From Arcticibacter sp. (GTDB lineage: Bacteria > Bacteroidota > Bacteroidia > 2-12-FULL-35-15), in contig JAJNQB010000018.1 in the NCBI GenBank assembly GCA_021155045.1, positions 67,270-131,269 on the forward strand: DNA of 64,000 bases, read 5' to 3'. Numbering within the stretch: position 1 is the stretch's first letter; every line of letters starts with the position of its first letter. The translations under genes were made by a program, and so were the position numbers. Shown piece by piece: positions 27,742-34,994 of this stretch. The notes under the pieces are model-generated. The model was not told where the DNA came from. It searched no databases and was given only the letters and a program-made list of their open reading frames with translations.

Positions 27742-28368
27742 TTATTTAATTTCATTTCCAGTAGCTTTTAAAACACCAAAAGTTCCAAGCCCTACAACTA
27801 AACCAATCCCTCCACCCATCAATGAGCGTATTTTGCTTTTTTTACGAGCTACTTTTTCGTATCCCATAAGGTAGGATTCTTGTTTTAAATCATTTAGATC
27901 AGTAACTGTTGAGTGTTTTATTTTTATTTTAGGTATTCCAACAAGTGCAGCAAAAACAAAAGGAACAACTGGAGACAAAAAACTTCCTGTTGCTCCCGCA
28001 GCGACACTCAAAACCATGTTTCCATAAAATCCGCCTCTTGCTTTATATCCTTTTTGAGCATCTTGTTCTCCTTTCATAAAGTATTTCATTTCCTCAATTG
28101 TAAATTCATTTCCAATCAAAGAATCGTAAGTATAAACCATTACCTCTCCAGAATCGCTTTTTATTGAAAAAATTCTATCATTATCAATGATTAGTCGTTT
28201 TTCAGGTTTTTTAGGATTTTTTACAATTATCACATCTTTGGTAGTATCTACAATGGTTGAAATGATAGTATTGCCATTCAAAAGCAAAATAGTGTCTTTG
28301 TATTTTTGTTGCGAAAAGCAATTGGTTGTAAAATAAAATAGAATAAATGATACTATAAAAAAGCGCAT
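27742..28368 (-). CDS. Secreted or periplasmic protein of unknown function with a glycine-rich hydrophobic tail
   Basis: A 208-residue protein with a signal peptide (MRFFIVSFILFYFTTNCFSQ). The mature part begins with a short beta-rich module (KDTILLLNGNTIISTIVDTTKDVIIVKNP) of the sort seen in many Bacteroidota exported proteins that start with a predicted 'gene product responds to ...' fold of unknown role. It then has two glycine-rich hydrophobic stretches (about 115-145 and 185-205) resembling glycine-zipper membrane inserts. I do not recognise a family. It is monocistronic, between the small repeat at 27.7 kb and the divergent gcvP promoter. Confidence 0.75.
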   Translation of the reverse strand: MRFFIVSFILFYFTTNCFSQQKYKDTILLLNGNTIISTIVDTTKDVIIVKNPKKPEKRLIIDNDRIFSIKSDSGEVMVYTYDSLIGNEFTIEEMKYFMKGEQDAQKGYKARGGFYGNMVLSVAAGATGSFLSPVVPFVFAALVGIPKIKIKHSTVTDLNDLKQESYLMGYEKVARKKSKIRSLMGGGIGLVVGLGTFGVLKATGNEIK

Positions 28369-28520
28369 AAATCTTAGTTTTTATCAAAACTACGGAAAAA
28401 AAATTACTTTTTCAGTCTAAAATAAATGAGGAATCTAATTCTGGGTAATTCTTAAATTGGGCAGCTTTTTTTTGTTTGTGCAATGTTAATAATTTGAGGG
28501 CGATAAAACTCTATATTCAT

Positions 28521-28528
28521 TATATTTG
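28521..28528 (+). promoter_or_regulatory. Candidate -7 promoter element for gcvP
   Basis: TATATTTG followed by CA matches TAnnTTTG and lies 25 bp before the gcvP ATG. The nearest TTTG upstream (28493-28496) is 24 bp away, longer than the usual spacing. No riboswitch-like structure is visible. Confidence 0.5.
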
Positions 28529-28553
28529 CATTCCTTTTTTAAAACTTAAATAA

Positions 28554-31427
28554 ATGATTACTACCGACAAATTTGTGAACCGTCATAATGGTCCACGAGC
28601 AAACGATGTAACAGCAATGCTTGCCAAAATAGGAGCAAAATCTGTGGAAGAATTAATTGACCAAACTATTCCTTCGAATATACGACTGAAGAAGCCATTG
28701 AATCTGCCAAAAGGCTTGTCGGAATATGAATATCATAAACATCTACGTTCGATAGCAGCAAAAAATACAGTATTTAAAACTTATATCGGCTTAGGGTATT
28801 ACAATACCATTATGCCTCCAGTAATTCAACGAAATATTTTAGAAAACCCAGGTTGGTACACTGCTTATACACCTTACCAAGCAGAAATTGCACAAGGACG
28901 TTTAGAAGCACTTTTAAATTTCCAAACTATGGTTATGGATTTAACAGGAATGGAAATTGCCAATGCATCTTTGTTAGATGAAGCCACTGCAGCCGCAGAA
29001 GCAATGTCGATGTTGTTTAATAATCGTAACAAAGAGCAAGTAAAAAATGGAGCAAACAAATTTTTTGTTTCTAATGAATGTTATCCTCAAACGATTGATT
29101 TATTAAAAACACGCTCAACACCAATGGGAATAGAATTAGTGATTGGTGATTGGAAATCGGCTAAGCTTGACGCTAATGTTTATGGCGCTTTGCTTCAATA
29201 CCCAACCATTGATGGTGTGGTAAACAACTATACTGATTTTGTGAAAAATGCAAAAACAAATGCGACAGCAATAGCTGTTTCAGCAGATGTATTGAGCCTT
29301 GTTTTATTAACTCCTCCAGGTGAGTGGGGAGCTGATGTGGTTGTTGGTAATACACAACGCTTTGGAGTGCCGATGGGATATGGCGGACCTCATGCAGCAT
29401 TTTTTGCTTGTAGAGAAGAATACAAACGTATTTTACCAGGACGAATCATTGGCGTGTCGGTAGATGCGGATGGAAATCCTGCATTGCGTATGGCATTACA
29501 AACACGTGAACAACACATTCGGAGAGACAAAGCAACATCCAACATTTGTACAGCGCAAGCATTACTAGCTATTATGGCAAGTATGTATGCAGTTTATCAT
29601 GGTCCAGAAGGGATGAAAGGAATTGCTCAACAAGTTCACATATCAGCAGTAGCATTAGCAAACGAGCTAAAAAAATTAGGATACAAAATTGAAAACGAAA
29701 ATTATTTCGATACCATTAAAATTACCGATACCGACAATGTAAAAATAAAAGCATTAGCAGAAGCTGCTGAAATAAATTTCCGTTATATTGATAATGCAAT
29801 TAGTATTTCTATTGACCAAACAACCAATGCTGATGATGTAAATGCGATTATTGAAGTGTTTGCAAAAGCAGCTAACAAGTCTGCCACAAAGCTTACTCAA
29901 GAAACTATTTTTGCTTTAAAACCAACAATTAACATTCGCAAATCAGCAATCCTTTCTCATCCTGTTTTTAATTCATACCATTCCGAATCAGAAATGATGC
30001 GTTATATCAAGCGTTTGGAAAATAAAGATTTATCCTTAACGCATTCTATGATTTCATTAGGTTCATGTACTATGAAACTAAATGCTGCATCAGAATTGAT
30101 TCCATTAACGTGGAATGAGTTTGCAAATATTCATCCTTTTGTTCCGGTTGAACAAGCTGCAGGATACCAAGAGGTGATAGTAGATTTAGATAATTCATTG
30201 AGCGAAATTACTGGTTTTGCTAAGATGAGTTTTCAGCCAAATTCAGGTGCTCAAGGCGAATATGCTGGATTGTTAGTTATTCAAGCATACCATAAGTCCA
30301 GAGGGGATGCTCATAGAAACATTGCTTTAATTCCAACTTCAGCGCATGGTACTAATCCTGCGAGTGCAGCCATGTGCGGAATGAAAATAGTTTTAGTGAA
30401 ATGTGATGAAAAAGGAAATATTGATGTAAATGATATGCGCGAAAAAGCGATTCAGCACAAAGATAATTTAGCATGTTTGATGGTTACTTACCCAAGTACA
30501 CATGGTGTTTATGAAGAAAGTATTATCGAAATCACAAATATCATTCATGAAAATGGAGGGCAAGTTTATATGGATGGAGCTAATATGAATGCACAGGTTG
30601 GTTTAACAAGTCCGGGAAATATTGGTGCTGATGTTTGCCATTTGAATTTACATAAAACATTTGCCATTCCGCATGGTGGAGGTGGACCCGGCATGGGACC
30701 AATTGGAGTTGCAAAACAATTAGCTCCATTTTTACCATCACATAGTTTAATAAAAACAGGCGGAGAAAAAGGTATTACCGCAGTTTCAGCCGCTCCTTAC
30801 GGTAGCGCTTTAATTTTATTAATTTCTTACGGATATATTAAAATGCTTGGTGGCGAAGGAGTAACGGAAGCTACAAAAATGGCAATATTAAATGCAAATT
30901 ACATTAAAGAAGTATTGGCAGGACATTACCAAACATTATATAGTGGAAAAAACGGACGATGTGCACACGAAATGATTTTAGATTGCGTATCATTTAAACG
31001 TGAAGCAGGAGTAGAAGTTGGGGATATTGCCAAACGATTGATGGATTACGGTTTTCATGCACCAACAGTTGCTTTTCCTGTTCATGATACACTAATGGTA
31101 GAACCCACAGAAAGTGAAAGTAAAGAAGAATTGGATAAATTTTGTTCAGCTATGATTGCCATCAAAAAAGAAATTGATGAAATTATTAATGGCAAAGCCG
31201 ATAAAACGGATAATGTTATTAAAAATGCACCGCATACAGCAAAATCTGTTATAACAAGCGATTGGAAACATTCTTATTCACGTGAAAAAGCAGTTTATCC
31301 TTTAAAATGGGTAAAAGAATCTAAATTTTGGCCAAGTGTTGCAAGAGTAGATAATGCTCACGGAGACAGGAACTTAATTTGTGCTTGCCCACCAATTGAA
31401 AGCTATGCCGAGGTGGAGATGGCTTAA
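28554..31427 (+). CDS. gcvP: Glycine dehydrogenase (decarboxylating), P-protein of the glycine cleavage system
   Basis: A 957-residue PLP enzyme that decarboxylates glycine and passes the aminomethyl group to the lipoyl H-protein. It is the fused single-chain form (both GcvPA- and GcvPB-like halves). The N-terminal half has FVNRHNGPRANDVTAML and YTPYQAEIAQGRLEALLNFQ. The C-terminal half has SLGSCTMKLNAASELIPLTW, the PLP-lysine motif LHKTFAIPHGGGGPGMGPIG and NGRCAHEMILDC. gcvT and gcvH are not adjacent, as is usual in Bacteroidota. It appears monocistronic. Confidence 0.98.
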   Translation: MITTDKFVNRHNGPRANDVTAMLAKIGAKSVEELIDQTIPSNIRLKKPLNLPKGLSEYEYHKHLRSIAAKNTVFKTYIGLGYYNTIMPPVIQRNILENPGWYTAYTPYQAEIAQGRLEALLNFQTMVMDLTGMEIANASLLDEATAAAEAMSMLFNNRNKEQVKNGANKFFVSNECYPQTIDLLKTRSTPMGIELVIGDWKSAKLDANVYGALLQYPTIDGVVNNYTDFVKNAKTNATAIAVSADVLSLVLLTPPGEWGADVVVGNTQRFGVPMGYGGPHAAFFACREEYKRILPGRIIGVSVDADGNPALRMALQTREQHIRRDKATSNICTAQALLAIMASMYAVYHGPEGMKGIAQQVHISAVALANELKKLGYKIENENYFDTIKITDTDNVKIKALAEAAEINFRYIDNAISISIDQTTNADDVNAIIEVFAKAANKSATKLTQETIFALKPTINIRKSAILSHPVFNSYHSESEMMRYIKRLENKDLSLTHSMISLGSCTMKLNAASELIPLTWNEFANIHPFVPVEQAAGYQEVIVDLDNSLSEITGFAKMSFQPNSGAQGEYAGLLVIQAYHKSRGDAHRNIALIPTSAHGTNPASAAMCGMKIVLVKCDEKGNIDVNDMREKAIQHKDNLACLMVTYPSTHGVYEESIIEITNIIHENGGQVYMDGANMNAQVGLTSPGNIGADVCHLNLHKTFAIPHGGGGPGMGPIGVAKQLAPFLPSHSLIKTGGEKGITAVSAAPYGSALILLISYGYIKMLGGEGVTEATKMAILNANYIKEVLAGHYQTLYSGKNGRCAHEMILDCVSFKREAGVEVGDIAKRLMDYGFHAPTVAFPVHDTLMVEPTESESKEELDKFCSAMIAIKKEIDEIINGKADKTDNVIKNAPHTAKSVITSDWKHSYSREKAVYPLKWVKESKFWPSVARVDNAHGDRNLICACPPIESYAEVEMA

Positions 31428-31550
31428 TTTTATTCAATTAGAACACCTTGATTTTACCCGTAAATTTGGTTTAAATGGTAGATGTTAATTTTATTTTAAA
31501 AACAGATAAAAGATAAGATAGCCTTTCTTATTTTAAATCTTTTATGAACT

Positions 31551-31582
31551 ATTGTTTTTGAATAAATAATAAACTATTTTTG
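31551..31582 (+). promoter_or_regulatory. Candidate promoter of the T9SS-exported protein gene
   Basis: ATTG (31551-31554) and TATTTTTG (31575-31582) are separated by 20 bp, matching the Bacteroidota -33/-7 layout, with a 53-bp gap to the ATG at 31636. Confidence 0.5.
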
Positions 31583-31635
31583 AGGGGTCAAATAAAAAAA
31601 ATAATACTAACCAAAATTTATTTAATACACAAAAA

Positions 31636-32724
31636 ATGAAAAAAATCTACTTATTAGCAAGTGCAGCTTTGTTCACATTTGCTGCTAATGCTCAAAATTC
31701 TGAGTCTGGTAATGCTCACGTATTACAAACTAAAACTATTAATCACGTTATCCCTGCAGATCGTATTGCTTGTCCTGATACAGCAGGCTGGGCAAATTTT
31801 ACTGATTTTTTACCTGAATTTGCTAGTATTAGCGGTCAAGCGGTAATATTTGGTTATACTGGTGGTGGATATGTGTTTGGTAATAACGTAAGTGTAAACC
31901 AATTAAGAATCGTTGCTCAAGGATATTCAAATTTAAATGCTACTCCTATTAAAGTGCAAGGAGCATTATTATGGTTTGGCGGACAAGAGAGTGATGCTGG
32001 TAGTTCTGCTACTTCAAAAGTGGTTATTACTGGTTATGATGTAGTAGCAAACAGATCACGTAACACAAACGGTAGTGGTACATTTAATTCATCTACGAAC
32101 AATTGGCCTGGACCAGCTTCAGGTGCTCCAAAATGTACAGCAGATCTTTTGTTTTCAGATATTGATACATTAGGTATGAATTACGTTCCTTTTCCTACTC
32201 CAGCTACATTCTTAGGTGATATGGCTTTAGTTATGGATGTAACAACTTTAGCTGCTGGAGATACAGTAGGTTTGGTAAGCGACCAAATTGGCGATGCTCA
32301 AAATTTAGATTTTACATGGCATAAAATAGGTTCTAACTGGTATGTATCTGATCAGTTGTTTTCGCCTGCTGCTGCTCCAGATTTAGGTTCTGGAGGCTTA
32401 GATTTAGATATTGCTATGTTCCCAGTATTATGTGATGCAACAGGTGTTGACGAATTTTTCAATGGAATGAAACTTACAACATACCCTAATCCAGCAGTTG
32501 ATAAAGCTACAATTGAATATTCTTTACAAAGAGATTCTAAAAATGTAGCTGTAATTGTTTACGATCAAGCTGGAAGAAAAGTATTTGAGAAAAAATTTGA
32601 TGAGCAAACATCAGGTTCATACAAAGTAACTGTTGAATCAATCAATTTAGCTTCTGGTATGTATTTTTACCAATTAAAAGCTAACGGTAGTTTTTTAACT
32701 AAAAAATTAGAAATAATAAAATAA
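31636..32724 (+). CDS. Secreted protein with T9SS type A sorting domain
   Basis: A 362-residue exported protein. A signal peptide (MKKIYLLASAALFTFAANAQ) directs Sec export. The central 250 residues are rich in Gly, Ala, Thr and Asp, lack a recognisable enzyme domain, and probably form a beta-sandwich. The C-terminal 75 residues are a type A sorting domain (TYPNPAVDKATIEYSL ... VIVYDQAGRKVFEKKF ... LASGMYFYQLKANGSFLTKKLEII), which sends the protein through the type IX secretion system to the cell surface. No partner gene is adjacent. The gene ends just before a strong terminator and the tRNA-Ser locus. Confidence 0.9.
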   Translation: MKKIYLLASAALFTFAANAQNSESGNAHVLQTKTINHVIPADRIACPDTAGWANFTDFLPEFASISGQAVIFGYTGGGYVFGNNVSVNQLRIVAQGYSNLNATPIKVQGALLWFGGQESDAGSSATSKVVITGYDVVANRSRNTNGSGTFNSSTNNWPGPASGAPKCTADLLFSDIDTLGMNYVPFPTPATFLGDMALVMDVTTLAAGDTVGLVSDQIGDAQNLDFTWHKIGSNWYVSDQLFSPAAAPDLGSGGLDLDIAMFPVLCDATGVDEFFNGMKLTTYPNPAVDKATIEYSLQRDSKNVAVIVYDQAGRKVFEKKFDEQTSGSYKVTVESINLASGMYFYQLKANGSFLTKKLEIIK

Positions 32725-34491
32725 GATTTTTATTTCATAAAAATATAAAAAGCATCCGTCAATTGGCGGGTGCTTTTTTGTTATAATTCTATAGTCAAAA
32801 AAATAATTACATTTGCATTCTTTAAAAATCGGAGAGGTGTCAGAGTGGCCGATCGAGCACGCTTGGAAAGCGTGTTTACCGCAAGGTAACGAGGGTTCGA
32901 ATCCCTCTCTCTCCGCTGAGAGGGACTTAGGCTCAAAAAGAGAACTAAGTCCCTTTTTTATTAAAGCCAAATCGCCCGTGTGTCGGGCGATTTGTGCAAT
33001 TATAAAGTTGATTTCAGAGGTTCGAAATGCCCCGTTTTTCTTGTCATATACCAAACCGTTAGGAAAGAGTAAGTTTTGCAATCCTTCTTTCATTGCAATA
33101 CCGCCATCTTGCCACAGTTGGCGCAGGTTTCGGCAAAGAATTACAGCTTCATTTGTCATTTCTTTTAGGTTCGAAATGGAAATCCCACAAGTAGCCATTT
33201 CCTTTCGGATTTTATCAAATTCCTTAGTGTATTTTACTCTAAAACGTTCGTAGGTTTCCTTGGGCATCTCCTCTTTTATGAAGTGTTTCTCTTCGAGGGT
33301 TTCAATATCCTTCGTTAGTTCGACAATTCTCGCCTTAAGGATCGCTTCCTTTTCAACGGAGTCTTTATTCAGTTCATGGTAGGTGCTTTCCAATTCAATT
33401 TTGATCGCTTCGCTTAAATCAGGTTTTACTTCGTATTTCTCAAGTTCCTCTGAAAACAAACGGTGCATTTCTTTCGCGCTTTTATTGCACTTACAGCCGT
33501 TTGTTCTGCATTTGTAGTAGTACAAGTTCTTCTTCTTTACAATGTAGCCTGTAAAGGGCTGATTACAATCCGAGCATTTAATGAAAACCTTTAATGGAAT
33601 ATTTACATCCTCTGCTTTATGAGGCACTCCGAATTTAGTTGAAGATGAAATTACCTCATTCACTTTCATAAAGGTTTCTTTAGAAATCATTTTTTCATGT
33701 ACTCCTTCAACTACTTTTCCATTCAACATTCCATGCGAAACTAATCCGCAATAAAATGGATTAATAAAAATTTTATGCAATTGTTGTTTGTACATTTTTA
33801 CTCCGATAGACTGAAGCTTCGAAATAATTTCTTCATTCTTCATGCCCATGAGTTTCCATTCCCATGCTTTTTTAATTTTCTTTCCATCTGCATTCACTAC
33901 AATTTTACGTTCACCACTTGTTCTAACAATATCATAGCCCTGTGGTGGTTTCACAACCCAAATTCCTTTTTCAAATTTGGCTTTCATTCCTGCCATTGCG
34001 ACTTGCTTTCGTTGTTCGTTATCCCACCGCCCAAATAACAATTGCATATCATGAAACAGAACTCCGTTTGGATTTGATGTGTCGATTGGTTCTGTTACTG
34101 CTTTAATATGAACCCCATGTTTTTCTCTTAGTTCATCAGCAATGGAAATAGCTTTGCCTCCTGTTCTGCTAAAGCGAGTCATTTTATAAACCAAGATGGT
34201 ACTTATTTTCCCTTTGCTTGTATTTACAAAACTTAGCATTCGTTGAAACTCTTTCCGTGCATCGGTTTTAGCACTTTCATAAGTATCACCAAACGCTGAA
34301 ACAATTGTTAGATTATTGCGCTTGGCATATTCCTCAATCGATTTGCGTTGAGTTTCTAGAGACTCATTTTTATCAAACTGCCCTTTGCCGGAAACCCTTG
34401 TGTACATTACCGCCAAATTGGATGTGGATTGCTTTACTTCTTTTTTTCCGAAGCGTCCAAACCGATTTGCTATTATTTGTTCTTCTGTCAT
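32707..34491 (-). CDS. Large serine recombinase (integrase) reading through tRNA-Ser
   Basis: A 594-residue frame. Residues about 24-165 are the resolvase catalytic domain with the nucleophile Ser in YTRVSGKGQF, the arginine motif VYKMTRFSRTGGKA and DELREKHGV. Next are the recombinase domain (about 185-285) and a zinc-ribbon (CSDCNQPF ... YYYKCRTNGCKCNKS, about 310-345). A coiled coil (about 365-460) of the type that pairs att-bound integrase dimers follows. These enzymes integrate and, with a directionality factor, excise mobile elements. Only about 525 residues lie before the tRNA; the last 69 (from EREGFEPS on) are antisense of tRNA-Ser and the intergenic region beyond, so the C-terminus is created by the integration site. 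The ATG start is preceded by a real Shine-Dalgarno. It is likely the integrase of the element spanning to about 58 kb. Confidence 0.92.
   Translation of the reverse strand: MTEEQIIANRFGRFGKKEVKQSTSNLAVMYTRVSGKGQFDKNESLETQRKSIEEYAKRNNLTIVSAFGDTYESAKTDARKEFQRMLSFVNTSKGKISTILVYKMTRFSRTGGKAISIADELREKHGVHIKAVTEPIDTSNPNGVLFHDMQLLFGRWDNEQRKQVAMAGMKAKFEKGIWVVKPPQGYDIVRTSGERKIVVNADGKKIKKAWEWKLMGMKNEEIISKLQSIGVKMYKQQLHKIFINPFYCGLVSHGMLNGKVVEGVHEKMISKETFMKVNEVISSSTKFGVPHKAEDVNIPLKVFIKCSDCNQPFTGYIVKKKNLYYYKCRTNGCKCNKSAKEMHRLFSEELEKYEVKPDLSEAIKIELESTYHELNKDSVEKEAILKARIVELTKDIETLEEKHFIKEEMPKETYERFRVKYTKEFDKIRKEMATCGISISNLKEMTNEAVILCRNLRQLWQDGGIAMKEGLQNLLFPNGLVYDKKNGAFRTSEINFIIAQIARHTGDLALIKKGLSSLFEPKSLSAEREGFEPSLPCGKHAFQACSIGHSDTSPIFKECKCNYFFDYRIITKKHPPIDGCFLYFYEIKILFYYF
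32747..32779 (+). terminator. Rho-independent terminator of the T9SS protein gene
   Basis: A 14-bp stem (AAAAAGCATCCGTC, 32747-32760, pairing with 32765-32778, including two G-U pairs), an AATT loop and a T-run. Confidence 0.85.
32831..32915 (+). tRNA. tRNA-Ser (anticodon GGA)
   Basis: An 85-nt class II tRNA. The acceptor stem GGAGAGG pairs with TCTCTCC (32908-32914, one G-U) and the discriminator is G32915. The anticodon stem CACGC/GCGTG encloses the loop TTGGAAA with anticodon GGA (32865-32867), and a long variable arm (ACC-GCAA-GGT) typical of serine tRNAs follows. The T arm is GAGGG-TTCGAAT-CCCTC. CCA is not encoded. It is followed at once by a terminator hairpin. A serine recombinase lies on the opposite strand and its reading frame runs through the whole gene, suggesting that this locus is the attachment site of the element to the right. 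Confidence 0.97.
32921..32959 (+). terminator. Terminator of tRNA-Ser
   Basis: A perfect 10-bp stem AGGGACTTAG (32921-32930) / CTAAGTCCCT (32945-32954) followed by six T. It lies inside the antisense recombinase reading frame. Confidence 0.88.
32968..32994. repeat. Perfect hairpin inside the recombinase 3' coding end
   Basis: Arms CAAATCGCCCG (32968-32978) and CGGGCGATTTG (32984-32994) flank a 5-nt loop. It is 53 bp from the tRNA end and encodes AQIARHTGD in the recombinase. It may be part of the attachment site or a terminator-like structure; no T-run follows on either strand. Confidence 0.7.
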
Positions 34492-34495
34492 TTTG

Positions 34496-34501
34496 CCTCC
34501 T
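34496..34501 (-). promoter_or_regulatory. Canonical Shine-Dalgarno before the recombinase
   Basis: AGGAGG lies 4 nt before the ATG (AGGAGG-CAAA-ATG). Such sites are unusual in this phylum and rare in the rest of the window, so it fixes the start and hints that the gene is foreign. Confidence 0.75.
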
Positions 34502-34519
34502 TTCTATTTAAATAATTTT

Positions 34520-34804
34520 TTATGCTTGTTTTCTGTATTCAATTTCCGAAACATCATTCTCAGTATTCAACAAAATTATTTTTGCTTCATCTGATTCATC
34601 CATCTCATTTTTCTTTTTTAATTTTGAAAGATGTTCGCATAAAAGAACAGCCAGTTTTTTGATTGATAAAACAATCTTGTTTGCTTGTTCATCGCTTACA
34701 CTTTCATAACCTTTTATCATTCTCAGTTTTTCAACTGTTAATCCTTTATTATTTTCACTCTCACTTTTCATTTCTCTTTTGCTTTCCCGCAATTCGTTCA
34801 ACAC
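34520..34804 (-). CDS. Small element-encoded protein, unknown function
   Basis: A 94-residue, charged, mostly helical protein with a GTG start. The central part (LTVEKLRMIKGYESVSDEQANKIVLSIKKLAVLLCEHLSK) resembles short proteins encoded next to recombinases in Bacteroidota mobile elements, judging from memory; I cannot name a family. It sits 28 bp upstream of the recombinase on the same strand and 15 bp downstream of a 23-bp perfect palindrome. This makes it a candidate for an autoregulator or excision-control protein, which is speculation. Confidence 0.65.
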   Translation of the reverse strand: MLNELRESKREMKSESENNKGLTVEKLRMIKGYESVSDEQANKIVLSIKKLAVLLCEHLSKLKKKNEMDESDEAKIILLNTENDVSEIEYRKQA

Positions 34805-34819
34805 TTATTTTTATTTTAC

Positions 34820-34842
34820 ATTATATTGATTATCAATATAAT
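34820..34842. promoter_or_regulatory. 23-bp perfect palindrome, probable operator
   Basis: Arms ATTATATTGAT and ATCAATATAAT are separated by a single T. It lies 15 bp upstream of the 94-residue gene that leads into the recombinase. The symmetry and placement suggest a dimeric repressor or activator site. Confidence 0.65.
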
Positions 34843-34994
34843 AGCTAATATAAGTACATCTTTTGGAATAAAGAAATGCCCCCCAAATCACCCTAAATTT
34901 GCTCAATTTTCAGGTTGATTTTATAGCTTTCTCCTGTACATTTTAGTATTCCAAAATTTGGCAAGGCGATCTGATTTTTATTTTTTGTTTCATA

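Noticed and set aside
32813..33253. Plus-strand frame of 146 residues covering tRNA-Ser
   Set aside because: It is a translation of the tRNA and of the antisense of the recombinase.
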